NCBI GenBank assembly: GCA_003255065.1
Contig: QAOA01006413.1
Coordinates: forward strand, 281,122 to 345,121
Length of the DNA stretch: 64,000 nt
Source: Cercis canadensis
Lineage: Eukaryota > Streptophyta > Magnoliopsida > Fabales > Fabaceae
Reading direction: 5' to 3'
Each line of letters begins with the position of its first letter. The stretch's first letter is position 1. A program made the translations under genes and the position numbers. Of the stretch, positions 32,261 through 43,850 are shown piece after piece. The notes under the pieces were generated by a model. It was not told where the DNA came from. It made no database searches and saw only the letters and a program-made list of their open reading frames with translations.

Positions 32261-34450
32261 TTAAGACAAGGGACCAGCCACTAACTTCTTGGGGATTTTC
32301 TTATCTTTAAATTCTAGATTAGGTGGCTTGCCCTTATTAAGAGTCCTTACAATGCAAGCTTCAATTGGGTCCTTCGAGGAAGTTACTTGAGTCTCTTCAT
32401 GGGTGTTACCCTCTATAGTGTCAATTTGAAAACACATATTTGCTTCATTCAGGTGCTTCATTTCCTTGAACACTTTGAAGGAAACTTGATCATCTTGTAC
32501 TCTCAAGATGAGCTACCTTTTCTGTACATCAATAAGAGCTCTTCCTGTTGCTAAAATTGGACGACTAAGAATGATGGGAATTTATTGGTCCCTTTCTATG
32601 TCAAGCACAATAAAGTCCGCTGGAAAGATGAACTTATCTACTTTCACCAACACATCCTCAAGAATTGCCCTTGGATATTTGATAGATATGTTTGCTAATT
32701 GCAAGGAGATGGAGGTTGGTTTAACTTCTCCTAGGCCCAATTTATTGAAAGTAGAAAGAGACATAAGATTAATACTAGCTCCCAAATCACAAGTGCCTTA
32801 CAAAAAAAAAAAAAAAAACATTGCCAATAGAACAAGGAATATTGAAACTCATTAGATCTTTTAATTTTAGGGGCAACTTCTTTTGTAAAATTGCACTGCA
32901 CTCCTTAGTAAGTGCAACGATCTCAAAGTCTTGTAGAATTCTCTTGTTAGTAAGGATCTCCTTTATGAACTTGACATAATTGAGCATTTGTGCCAAAGCC
33001 TCCATAAAAGGAATATTGATATGTAGCTTTTTAAATACCTATAGAAACTTAGAGAATTGTTTGTCAATATTTTGCTTCTGAAACCTGTGAGGAAATGAAA
33101 CTTGTGGCTTATGTGGTGGTGAACTTTGTGAAACAAGCTTGGATTTCAGTTCATTTACCTCCTTTTTTTGCGTTTCTTCTATAGGTACATCAGCCTCATC
33201 ATTTTCTTCTTTCTCTTTTCCTACTACTGTAACCTTCCTTTTTGGCTCTTCTAAGACTTTGCCACTCCTATTGGAAACAAGCTTGACTTGCTCCTTAGGA
33301 TTCTTCTCTGTATTACTAGTCAGGGCGCCTTGATCTCTTGAAGAAAGCATATTCAAGATCTTTCCAACTAGCACCTCTAAGTTGTGAACAAAAGCCGCTT
33401 GGTTTTGTAATGTGGTGTATGTCCTTGTCATTAATTGATTAGTCTTCAACGTTAATTGGGCAATGGCATCTTCTATAGAGACTTTGGGTGGCGGTGACTG
33501 AGCTTGCACTAGAGGTTGGAAAGAAAGTTGATATCCATATGGCTTATCCACATTCTAAGAGTTCTTCTCCATCCCGAATTGTAGGTGTTTAAGTAGGGAC
33601 TGCAAATTGGGCTTCTTCATAAGATGGTGACATGTTGGAGTTCATCAAGGGACAATTTGCACTGAAATGTTCTCCATGACACACTTCAAATGTGACTTGG
33701 GGAGTATGAATAACATTAGCTATAAGAGTGCCCAAATGCTTAGCAATGGTATCTATTTTGGCAATAAGAACTATGATGAAATTAATTGCATGCATCCCAT
33801 AGGCTTTCTTAGGTGGACCTCTTTCAAAAGGCCATTGGCATGCGTTTGTCGCCATTTGACCAAGCAACCTAAAGGCCTCCTCATCAATTTTCTCCATTAA
33901 TGAACCACTCGTTGTAGCATCAAGTAGAGTTCTTATGAAACCATTCAAACCATTGTAAAATATTTGAATTTGCATCCACTCCTGTAAGCCATGATGTGGG
34001 CACTTCCTCATCAAAATCTTGAAGCACTCCTAAGCTTCATACAACCCCTCCATGTCATATTGCACAAAGGTATTTATTTTATTGTGCATTTTGGCTGTTC
34101 TAGCTGGTAAGAAAAATCTCGCCAAGAATTGTTTAGTCAATTCATTCCATATGGTGATAGATCCCACTAGTAGAGAGTAAAGCTAGTTTCTTGTCTCATC
34201 CTTTAGTGAAAAAGGAAATAGGCGGAGTCTAATGGCGTATTCAGTGGCACCATTGTACTTGAACGTATCATAGATTTCCAAAAAACTTGCTAAGTGCACA
34301 TTAGCATCCTTAGTTGCAATCTACCAAATTGGTTGGCTTGCATCATTTGGATAACACTTGCCTTGATCTCAAACTAGTTGGCTTGTATGGTTGTCCTACT
34401 AATCCCTAAGATTTGGATTGGTTCTTTGGGAACCCCATAATGCTTCAACG
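32261..34450 (-). pseudogene. Athila-like gag and aspartic protease, broken
   Basis: Minus-strand pieces in order: gag remnants LKHYGVPKEPIQ and FEIKASVIQMMQ (about 34450-34330), RKCPHHGLQEWMQIQIFYNGL, SLMEKIDEEAFRLLGQMATN, QWPFERGPPKKAYGMH (34014-33589), the linker FVHNLEVLVGKILNMLSSRDQG (33551-33039), KEILTNKRILQDFEIVALTKECSAIL (33005-32787), and protease-like GASINLMSLSTFNKLGLGEVKPT, ISLQLANISIKYPRAILEDVLVKV, FIFPADFIVLDIERDQ (32785-32582). The Asp expected just before GAS lies in or beside the A-run at 32799-32818, which breaks the frame. VSFKVFKEMKHLNEANMCFQ (32506 on) is the last recognisable piece. No intact product is possible. Confidence 0.82.
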
Positions 34451-34690
34451 AGCTCTCTATTTTTCTCAACGTTCTCCATAGTGTCTAGAGCTAATCTGGA
34501 AGTATTTCTTCTTTCCCTTTGTTTTTCTTACAAGTCTTTTCAATTTCAGAGTCCAAAGGAATTAGATTTACTGTGCCCCGCACTTCTCATACACTAGAGA
34601 AAACTCCTAAAAAACAAAGAACAAAGATAAAATAAATTTCTAGACTAAGATTAGAATAACCTAGTATTGATATTAATAGATGGACAGTCT

Positions 34691-34705
34691 AGGGCAATGG
34701 TGCCA
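34691..34705 (-). promoter_or_regulatory. Primer-binding site of the Athila-like element
   Basis: TGGCACCATTGCCCT on minus, six bases inside the 5' LTR edge. It matches the TGGCGCCGTTGCCGGGG-type primer sites of Athila relatives (tRNA-Asp type) with a few substitutions. Confidence 0.72.
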
Positions 34706-34711
34706 AAAACT

Positions 34712-36212
34712 TGTTACGCAAAATCCACACGTAAGTGTACGTATAAAAAATAAGTAATATAATGATCAATAAAGTATCGTCCCACGAGAACTATGGCTAC
34801 TAAGTACCAAAATTGAGTGTATTCTAATTTTATCTAGACAATTAAGATTAAATGTCAAACACGAACTTGTAGACAAAAAAAAAAAAAAAAACACTAAAAT
34901 AGATAGAGATTTTGATGAGAAAGATCTAGGTATTCCGATTTCACCATAGTTATTCCAAATTGTTATCCATTCTTCATTAATCAAGAATTATCTTCCTAAT
35001 TGCTAGCCAAGAACCCTAAACTATCCATTAGCCTTTTCCAAGGTCGAATGAATATATCTCTAAGTGCCAATTCACTATATTCCTATGTGGATTAATCTAC
35101 CCATAAATTCACAAAAGTTCTTTGGTTCTTTCATTAGCTACATAGACCATAAGGGTATATTCCTATCTCTTATGACATCTATGATCTTTATCTCTATGAT
35201 CTTGAATTACAAATTACCTCTCAGTCTCATTGCAATTATCTAATCAATTAATTAATGGCCAGTCAATTAGAGGCATGAAAATTTGAGATGAAAAAGTCAA
35301 TTGATAAAGAAGTTCTTGAATTAAATAAGTAGAAAATAACAAAACATCGTAGCTAGGCTACATCATAGCCCTAGAATGTGAATTAGTTCATGACAAAATG
35401 TAAGAACAAGTTCACACAAAATTTAGATATGAGTACAAGAGAAAAAGATATGAAAAACTCTTTGAAGCTAAGAACCAATAACGAAATTGACTTCTTGGAG
35501 CTTGATCTTCATTTCCTTGCTTGCCTCCAGAGTAAAACCTGTGTGGATCCCTAATTTAATCTAAAAAAATCCTACTTATATGTTCTAGGAAAATTAAGAG
35601 AAAAAGGAAATAAAATAAAATAGGAGTCCTAATTAAAATAGGGATCCTAAGTTGACTCTAGAAGGACTGCGCCGCTGGGATTGGGTGCTATGGCTCTGGC
35701 CTTGCTGCCTAATTTCTGAGTCTTCATATAGCTTCTGGCATTGCAGCACTAAAAGCTCTGTCTGAAATACAAGTCTCTGGTTGACATCTGTGCGACAACG
35801 TTGATGAGCAACGCTACGGCACTGTCTTCCCTACCTCTGCTGTACAATTTTTCCTTTCACCTAGTGCTACGGCACCCAAGTTGCTATAGCCATATGGTAA
35901 ATGAGGCTTCCCTGGCACTGCGAGGCAAGGCTGCGACACCAAGCTTGTTTCCTTGTCTTCATTTTTCCTTCATACATAAGGGGCTGTATCATTGGAAATG
36001 GGGGCTACAGCCCCAAAGCTGCTGCCTCATTCTAGAGTGACCAAAATTTGCCTCGTTTTACATCAAATTGTGTCTAAGTGACTTCCAAATATTCCTAAAT
36101 TAAAAACCTACAAAACAAAAATTAAAAACATAAAAATCAACTCTAAACACTCTAGAACAAAAATTAACGAGCTAGATCAATACAATATAAACGGTATAAA
36201 ACCGACTTATCA
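34712..36212 (-). repeat. 5' LTR of the Athila-like element
   Basis: On plus it begins TGTTACGCAAAATCCACACG and ends ACCGACTTATCA. It parallels the left LTR throughout, with several indels. Confidence 0.88.
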
Positions 36213-36289
36213 CTCACCCTACCTATCCCTAGTGGGAATAGAACTCAGTATGATCTACTATGAAGTTACTAAGTACTCAACCACTAGGG
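36213..36289 (-). repeat. SINE-like unit 2, body
   Basis: Continues the unit begun at 27067. On minus it starts CCTAGTGGTTGAGTACTTAGTAAC and includes GAGTTCTATTCCCACTAGG. The CTCAC duplication of the retroelement marks the split. Confidence 0.5.
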
Positions 36290-36439
36290 TATCCCCTTAG
36301 GGACCATTTTTCACATATCTATATGAAGAACTATTGACCTATTATTTTGTGGACATTTTAATGAGGAACTTTAGCTGCTGTTTGTTTAGATGATTATGTC
36401 CAATGCCACATTCAGTATTGGAAAATTATAGCTAGCCAA

Positions 36440-36700
36440 TTTTCTAGTAGTGAGGCTGAATCTGTTTCTCATTGCCTTGTACTTTGTCCTAACGCTCAAG
36501 TTGTTTGGCTCTTTTCTGAAAAGTGCTTGTGATCCACAAGGTCATTAAGGTTTGGAGATTATGCAAAAATAGAAAGAACATGGTGTTTATCAATCACCAA
36601 AGTTGTGATCCTTCTCAGATTGTTAGCAAAGCTATTACTTCTCATAACTCCTCTTAGTTGGTTTCTTGTTACCAGTTCTTCTTTGAGGAAAGCAATGGAG
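36440..36700 (+). pseudogene. LINE ORF2 zf-RVT-like scrap
   Basis: Plus-strand fragments SSEAESVSHCLVLCPNAQVVWLFSEKC and, in shifted frames, KVWRLCKNRKNMVFIN and CDPSQIVSKAITS, resemble the zinc-binding tail of plant LINE RT (pattern ES..HCL..CP.A..VW). Short and weak. Confidence 0.38.
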
Positions 36701-36975
36701 TTGAAAATTAAAAGTTGTTTTAGGTATTCTTCACATGTTGCTTTGTCGAACCATATGGTACTATCCTCTCTCTTTAACTTCAAATAAATAGATATGCAAG
36801 TGCATTAATTGTTTCTTTATAGATTACTTTGAAACATTTTTGCACTTGCCACCTGAGCACTAAATCTAAGGGTTTAGTAAGTGTAATCTTTTAATATTTT
36901 TAAAAAATGTGTTCCTTAGACTCTTGATATTCTCGTGTTTGTATTTTAAATTATAAAGCAAAAAATATTCCTATG

Positions 36976-38686
36976 TGATACGTGCTTAAGAAAACCTCAC
37001 AAAACAGAACTCATATATTTCATTGATTTCCCTTGCAGCAATACAACTCCCTCAAATAACATAACAAACCACAACCCTAGTCTAAGATAACTGTCGAGTG
37101 GATTTTATATCCACTCCTTAAGTGTCTTTCACCTAATATTTTGCATGATTCTTGAATACTTTTAGTAGTAGACAATGTGTTTATGTTACCTTTATAGGTT
37201 TGTTTCAAATATAAAGATGTTAGGCTTCAAAGTGAAGAATTGATGATTTTCCACCAAAGAAGACAGCAACATAGGGCTACTGCACTTGTTCTAGAGAGCT
37301 GCAGTGCCTGGAAGCTGAAGTTGGAGTCCAGTAGGTAGAGAAGAAGTGCCCCTGTGCCCTTCCACCAGCACTCATGTGCTTGTAATGTGCAAATTCCATG
37401 CTCAAGGCAGAGACGCGGCGATGCCGCGCCCAAGAGCTAGTGCCACAGTTCCCTTCACTGAGCTCGCACACCTCACCACCAACACCAAAGCGTTGCGGGG
37501 CTGCAATCCAAGAGCAGCTGCACCCGTGCCCATTCCGCGAGCAACTTCAACCCAAATGCAAGGGCTGCGGCGCTACTATCCAAGAGCAGCTATGCCTGTG
37601 CATGATTCTTTTAGGTAAATTTATGTTTCCCACTTTAATTAGGACTTTTGTTAATTATTATAAATAGAATTTCAGGGATTAGAATTAGGGGACTCTTCCT
37701 GGACGTTTTTGGGAGCAAAAAGAGAGCAAGGCAAGGATGGAAGCAAGGATTGGTGACAACAAATTTGGGCTTCTACTCTGAGTTTTATTCTTTTCCCTTC
37801 TCATCTATGTCTAGATTTTATTCAATTATGTCTTTCACTTTCATCAACTAATTTACTTTTCTAGGGCTACGATATAGACTAACTATGAACGGTTGTAATT
37901 TCTTTTAGAATTAATTTATGATTTTATCTTTTCTACAATTGAGTGTTTATCTCTGTTCTTCATGCTTCTAATTGCTTGATCATCAATTAGTTGATAGGTT
38001 AATCACAATGAGACCGGAAGGAGATTTGTGTGTCTAGTTCATTGGGATAAATACCATAGGTTGCATGTAGGATAGGAATATACCTACATGGCTTGTGTAG
38101 TAAATTAAAGAGATTCATATTCTAAGTTATTCGTATTTCACATAAACATACAATGGGTTCATAACTTGGGAATACTTTTGTTTCACCTTGAGAGAGGCTA
38201 ATAAATAAATTAGGGAATCTCGGCTAGCAATTAGGAAGATAAATCTAGATTAAGGAATAAAACCTGGATTAGTTATGGTGAAATTGGAACCCTAGATACT
38301 TCTCATCCATATTTCTACCTGTTTTACTATTTTTACATTTATATTATTGCTTGATATTAAATCTTAATTGTCTAGATAAAATTAGAATACACCTAATTTT
38401 GGTGCTTATTAGCCACAGTATCCGTGGGATGATACTCTACTATCATTTTATTACTTGAAAACGATAACGTACACTTGCATTAAAGTTTTACATAACAATA
38501 ATCTTGACTCATAACCAAAAATCCTAATAGCTTGGCTTATCCACCTAAAGTGTGGAGTGCAAGTATTATTTAAATTCAAACATGCAAACTCTAACAAACC
38601 ATACCCATGTAAACTTCTAACAACCATCCTATAACTACTGATACCTCAGATTAGGCCTTTTAAGTCATTTTCCTACAAGTGTATCA
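36976..38686 (-). repeat. 3' LTR of chromodomain gypsy element, split by a solo LTR
   Basis: On minus it begins TGATACACTTGTAGG at 38686, right after polypurine CAAGGGCAAGGGAA, and ends CACGTATCA at 36976, so its tips are TGATAC/GTATCA. After removing 37092-38497 and one TSD it is about 300 bp, a size usual for small chromovirus LTRs. ATGTTATTTGAGGGAGTTG and AATGAAATATATGAG lie in the distal part. Confidence 0.66.
37092..38497 (+). repeat. Solo LTR, Athila-like family, plus orientation (1406 bp)
   Basis: It begins TGTCGAGTGGATTTTATATCC, comparable with the inverted right end of the LTR at 34712 (TGATAAGTCGGTTTTATACC). It ends GTACACTTGCATTAAAGTTTTACATAACA, the reverse of the TGTTATGCAAAATC...GTGTACG end of its relatives. 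Flanks ATAAC and ATAAT match at 4 of 5 bases. TATAAATAG at 37659-37667 is a likely promoter element. The GC-rich centre (GGCTGCGGCGCTACTATCC) gives several meaningless ORFs. Confidence 0.75.
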
Positions 38687-40367
38687 TTCCCTTGCCCTTG
38701 AAAAGGATCCTTGTCCTCAAGGATCATTTCAGGGAAATGATCTTGTAGTATCTACAGGCTCTCCCACATGGCTTCATTTTCATCTAACCCTTTCTATTGC
38801 ACCAGAACTTCTTCTTCATTGCAATGGCCTTGTTGAACCCATCATTCAGGATGGCTTGAGGCTTGACTTGGAGACCCCTTCCTTCAGTAATTGGCAAGTG
38901 TACTTGTGTAGGCATAGGAGCAAGCCCATTGTAAGCCTTTAAAAGATAGACATGGAAAACTAGATGAACTCGAGAACCCTATGGAAGCTCTAACTAATAA
39001 GACACATTTCCCTCCTTTTCAAGAATCTTATGGGGCCATAGAGTAGACTTGCAAGTTTTTGATTGACCTTCTAAAACACAGTGGACTACCGAAAATGATG
39101 GAACTTGAGGTAGACCCACTGGCCAACTACCAACTCAACTTCCCTATGATGTTTATTGGCATATTACACCATGCGGTTTCGAACCACATGCAGCTAGGAG
39201 CGAAGCTTATGTAAAACTTGGTTCGGTCTAACAATTCCTTCTCCACTTCATTCACAATGGTACCTCATTCTCCATAATGGATAATTTTGGGGGGAAGACA
39301 ATCGTAAACCACCTCAAACAGAGTCATTTTTGTTGACTCGTGGAAATTGGTATTGTACTAGAACTTTACCCAGGGCAAGAACTTGGTCCAGAGCTTTGAT
39401 TTTTGGCACACGAAACATCGTAGATGCTGCTCTACACATATATTAATGACCTCTATTTGACCGTCTATTTGGGGATGGTAGGCAATGCTAGTCTGAATTT
39501 GAGTTCTTTGAAGCTTGAAAAATTCCTGCCAAAAGTGTGAAATGAACATAGGGTCCCTATCATTGATAATGGCAGTTGTGAAGACATGAAGCCTCATCAC
39601 TCCCTCCACAAGCATTTCTGCCACCTTTTTAGTTGTATAGGGATGTGCCAAGGCCATGAAGTGTGCATATTTGCTCAACTAATCCACCACTACAAAAATT
39701 ACGCTTTTCCCTTGTGACACGAGCAATCCCTTAATGAAATTCATACTGATTTCATCCCACACTCTCTTTGGTATGCGCAGAGGTTGCAAAAGAGCAGCAG
39801 GGCTTCTTGCTTCATATTTGTTTCTTTGGCATGTGTCACAAGCAACAATATGGTTTTGCACTGATTTCTTCATTCCTTCCCTGTAGAAATCTTGCAAAAG
39901 ATGTTCGTATGTTTTCATTTCCCTTGCATGTCCCTCCAAAACTGAATCATGATAAGCTTGTAACATTGATTGAACAATTTCATGGTTAGCAAGCAACACC
40001 ATTCTCCCTTTGTAGAATAGCAACCCATGGTGGAAGGTGTAAGCTACTGCACTTGAGTCTTCTTATTGAATTTGGTTCCTCCACTGCACTAGATAAGGAT
40101 GAGTAGAATTCATTTCCCGTAATTAGTCCACTATAGCAAAGTGAGTCTATAATATTCCCATCATCATTGGTGGTTGAAGGTGTCTAGAAAGGGCATCAGC
40201 TGCTAAATTGTCCATTCTTGGTCTATGACACACTTCATATTCAAACCCTAGTAATTTTGAAACCCATTTCTGTTGCTTTGGGCTAATTAACCGCTGCTCT
40301 AGCATATGGCGCAACCTTTTTTGGTCTATAACAATGGTCAATTTCTGCCCTAACAAATATGGCCTCA
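38687..40367 (-). pseudogene. Gypsy RNase H end, integrase and chromodomain remnant
   Basis: On minus: RPYLLGQKLTIVIDQKRLRHMLEQR, QQKWVSKLLGFEYEVCHRP and DNLAADALSR (RNase H end, 40368-40147). The integrase zinc region follows (HARE...CDTCQRNKYEA, near 39830), then WDEISMNFIKGL, where the first catalytic Asp of DFIEGLP is Asn. Next come SKYAHFMALAHPYTTKKVA, IINDRDPMFISHFWQEFF (second Asp), AYHPQIDGQIEVIN (Glu) and WTKFLPWVKF (39358). Near 38830-38690, VLVQ-KGLDENEAMWESL and HFPEMILEDKDPFQGQGND are the end of a chromodomain, which guides integration to chromatin in chromoviruses. Several stops; inactive. Confidence 0.85.
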
Positions 40368-43325
40368 ATACCTGTAGACATCATTTTTTGTCTAGGTAAG
40401 TTTTTTTTTTTTGTCAAAAAAAAAAACATAATAATAATAAATGCATGCATCATTTTAAAAGTTTTGTGCTCTTGGGCTTAACTTGTGTGTAACCCAAATT
40501 TTCTACTATGCCTAATTGGTCCATTTTTATTTATTAGTATGTTTGTATTTTTAAAATTTAAAGAATTATTTTCTTAAAAAAATGTGTTAGTAAATGAGTC
40601 ACAAAAAAATTTAATTTAAATTTTGCTTTTGCATCATACAATCTATTTAGACCAATGGGCATGCAAGGGAAAGTTTCCCTAGGGATTTGATTGGTCCAAA
40701 TTTTCCATGTGGCATGAAGATATTTTGGAGAAAAGGGAAAATTTGGAAGCAAAAAGAAAAGAGGAAAGTGTGAGAAGCTACATGAAGGGAGAATAGGAAA
40801 GTGAGAGGAAGGTGAAGGGAAGAAGAAGGAAAGAGCTAGGAAAGTTCCTAAGGGGAAGAAGGAGAAGAAAAATATATACGGAGAAGAGAGCAAGTAGAAA
40901 TAGAAGCAAATAAAGAGAGAGCTAGAGGGCATAATCAGAAAACAAAAAAAGAAATCGAGAGAGAGTGAGGAAGAGAACCAAGACCAAAGAAATGGAGACT
41001 AAGAGAATAGAGCAAGAAGAGGGTACCAGTGCAATAGCAAGGAAAAGCTAGAAATAAAGCTTGAAGATCGAGAATGAATAGGAGTTTGAATTGGATTCTC
41101 AATTCCAAAAGCATCATAGACGAGTTTGAGCTCTAACAAGGGTAATCTTAGATCCTTTCGGTTTCTATCCTCTTAAGACTTTCATTTCTCTTGTAATTCT
41201 GGTTCAAAATGCCCAGATAAAGTATACCATGTTTTTCCTAGTTTCCCTTGAATACTTGTTTTGATGGGTTTCTGGTGACCCTAGCAGAAATATGATTATC
41301 CCTTGCTCGGTTTTAGCATCCATTGTCTTGCTTCCATTTTTGTGGAAATCTCTTGAGGGTGGCTAATTGTTATTTTTTTGTTCTTGAAATTTAGGTACAC
41401 CATGTTATCATTATGCGTTTGAGTTTTCTTTCATTTTATTAAATTGATTATGGTTCTGGGTATATAGATGATAATTGGGCCCACCTATGGAAATTGCTAA
41501 ATATTTATCATCGAATTTCTGAGTCAAGTTCTAACAAGAAATTTTGTTTCCTTAGTTTATGTGATGATGTGTTACACTTCTGTAGCTTTGCTTAACAAAA
41601 TTCAATTGTGGAGTGCATATTGTTTCACTGATTTGCACATTCATATAGCACACTTTCCTTGCTAGATGAAACGGAGCTTCTCTTTCATTTGTATATTTGG
41701 ATTTATATCTCCATATTTTGTGTGCATGTAATTATACATGTCACAACGTACCTGAGGGTAGCTGCGAAGCGGATGGCAGACTTTTTAAAAAAGATTAATT
41801 TTTGAAGAAAACTTAGAGTTACCACCAATTGTATTAAGAAAATGAGAAACAATTGAAAAACCTTTTTTTTTTAATTTTAAAAACAGTTTGTGAACCAGAG
41901 ATGGATTCAGGAGTCTATTTATGCATAAGGCCTTTATTAGGCACCCTACAACATCTGTCTAAATATGGTTACCCTAAATTAGCTATGCAAAGATAAGACA
42001 AGATGTGGCCAAAAGATGTCATTTATTCATTCTTGAAAATAAATTACATTCACTAACAAAAGTACAGTAAATAAACATGAAATGCATGAATTCTAACAAG
42101 CCCAAAGTCCTTCTCCCGCCGGGTGTATAAAACTTCCCTCAAGGTGATGCTTATCTCCACCTAGGTTGGATAGATCATGTTTGTCTCATATAAGATAGGC
42201 CCATCTATCTTTCCATGATAAGCGAAGGGCCTATGAATTTTGTAAACTTGAACAAAAAGCCCTAAATGTAATGTATGATGATACAACCAATTGGGGTAGG
42301 GGTACATAATTGGCAAAATGCAATCAAAATAAATAAGAGCTCTCCAAACCTCTAAATCACCTTAGGGTCTTGCTAGGGCCCATGGATTGTGGTTCCCTCT
42401 CACATGGAACAGACATTAGATGACTCAAAATAAGAAATTAAAGGTCACATATGCATAAGCAAGTGAGCAGCCACAACACATTACAATAAATGACAAGATA
42501 AAGCAAAGAACATGTCAACTTATAGTGAAAAGATATACAATACTAAAGCACAGGTAGCAGCCCTTAAGAGTCAAAATAAAACCATGAAAATAGCATGCAA
42601 ACTAGGACAACAACATTTAGTTAAACAGGGCAGTCAACATACACTCCTAATTAGCGTGTAATCCCTAAGCCAAACATCAAGGGGAAAATCAAGAATTAAG
42701 CTCAAGGGTAAAAAAAAAAAAAACAAAGCCAAAACAAATATAAAACAAATTAAGGATCATAGCATGCAAATGGTTCCAAAAAAAGAAGCAAGGACAGCAA
42801 CTAAACATAAGGCAGAATCAAGAAAGACAAAACAACAAAGGCAGAAAATAGAGCATAAAACAGGAAAAACTTGTAAAGACGACTAGGAATGTATGTCAAT
42901 GAGATTTGACCTTACATGACATATAAAAACGTCTTAGGGTTCTAAATAATAAAAAATAATACAAAAATGAGCTCCTTAACTCAAGCTATGGCCCAAAAAC
43001 TGAACATTGCCAGAATCAATTAACAATTTCATAGTATAGGAAAAATAGCCATTTTCAAATTAATAATGGGAGAAAATACAACATGAAAAAAATATGAAAT
43101 TTATACTCATGTAAGATACGCATCTTAGGGTTCTAACAAAACAAGAACCATGTAATTTGGGGTTGTAAAACTCAAGTTATGGTCAAAAGACTGAACACTG
43201 CCAGTGTTGGATGGACATGTCTGAGAATGACCATTTAAAAATCAAATTTGATCATCACTATCACAAATGACCAATTTGAATTCAAACTTGACAAACATGC
43301 TACCAAAAGAACCAAAAAAAATCAA

Positions 43326-43850
43326 GAGTAAAACCTTTTTTTCATCCTTGGAAAATGCATCCACTGACAAATTCGTCCTTCAAAAATTTTCGATGAAAAA
43401 TTGGTCCTTGAATTGTTATTCCGTCAAACAAATTAGTCTTCCAATAGGGTCTATTAGTGAGATTTAACAAACATTACCACATGGCATGTTAAGTGCTGAT
43501 GTGGCCGTTAGTTGCGAATTTGGCATGCAGACGGGGCATCTGGTGGGCTGCTTGTGTGGCACAAGTAAAACAACGTCGTTTTACTAAGGATTGAGAATTT
43601 GGTCTTTCCTCCTATACGGCGCCGTATCCCTTCAAACTCCGTGAACTAAAACTGAAGCCCGACGTGTGAAGGGGAATTCTACAATGCTGAAGGAGGAACC
43701 AAGGAACCCGAAGCCCCAAAGTTGTTGACTACCCTTTCTCTTTACCAGATTCGAAGCATCAACTTATATTTCTCCTTTGTCTCTATTCGGATTTCCCTTT
43801 CCCTTTCCCATATTCGAACCCTAACCCAATTCGAAGTGTCGTCCCTTTAC
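43326..43850 (+). repeat. Left TIR of the MULE
   Basis: About 525 bp, beginning GAGTAAAACCTTTTTTTCATCC, with shared landmarks ACATGGCATGTTAAGTGCTGA, AACAACGTCGTTTTACTAAGG and TTCGAAGTGTCGTCCCTTTACTGA. It pairs with the right TIR in inverse orientation. Confidence 0.9.

Larger units (their letters stand above)
27091..36212 (-). mobile_element. Athila-like Ty3/gypsy element lacking RT, RNase H and integrase
   Basis: The 9122-bp element has LTRs 27091-28574 and 34712-36212 and a perfect 5-bp TSD CTCAC (27086-27090, 36213-36217). On minus: 5' LTR, primer site TGGCACCATTGCCCT, gag, protease, the typical post-pol sequence (GCTTTTTGGGAGGCAACTC near 32010), a late ORF, GCTCGAGGACTAGCAAATC, polypurine TTTGGGGGTATT, 3' LTR. 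Protease is followed directly by the post-pol region, so the polymerase and integrase part (several kb in relatives) is deleted. The LTR copies differ in length and show many substitutions, so it is older than the copia element at 2005. Confidence 0.88.

Noticed and set aside
37227..37667. GC-rich ORFs on both strands within 37.2-37.7 kb
   Set aside because: They fall in the GC-rich centre of the Athila-type solo LTR; frames are not conserved among the four LTR copies.
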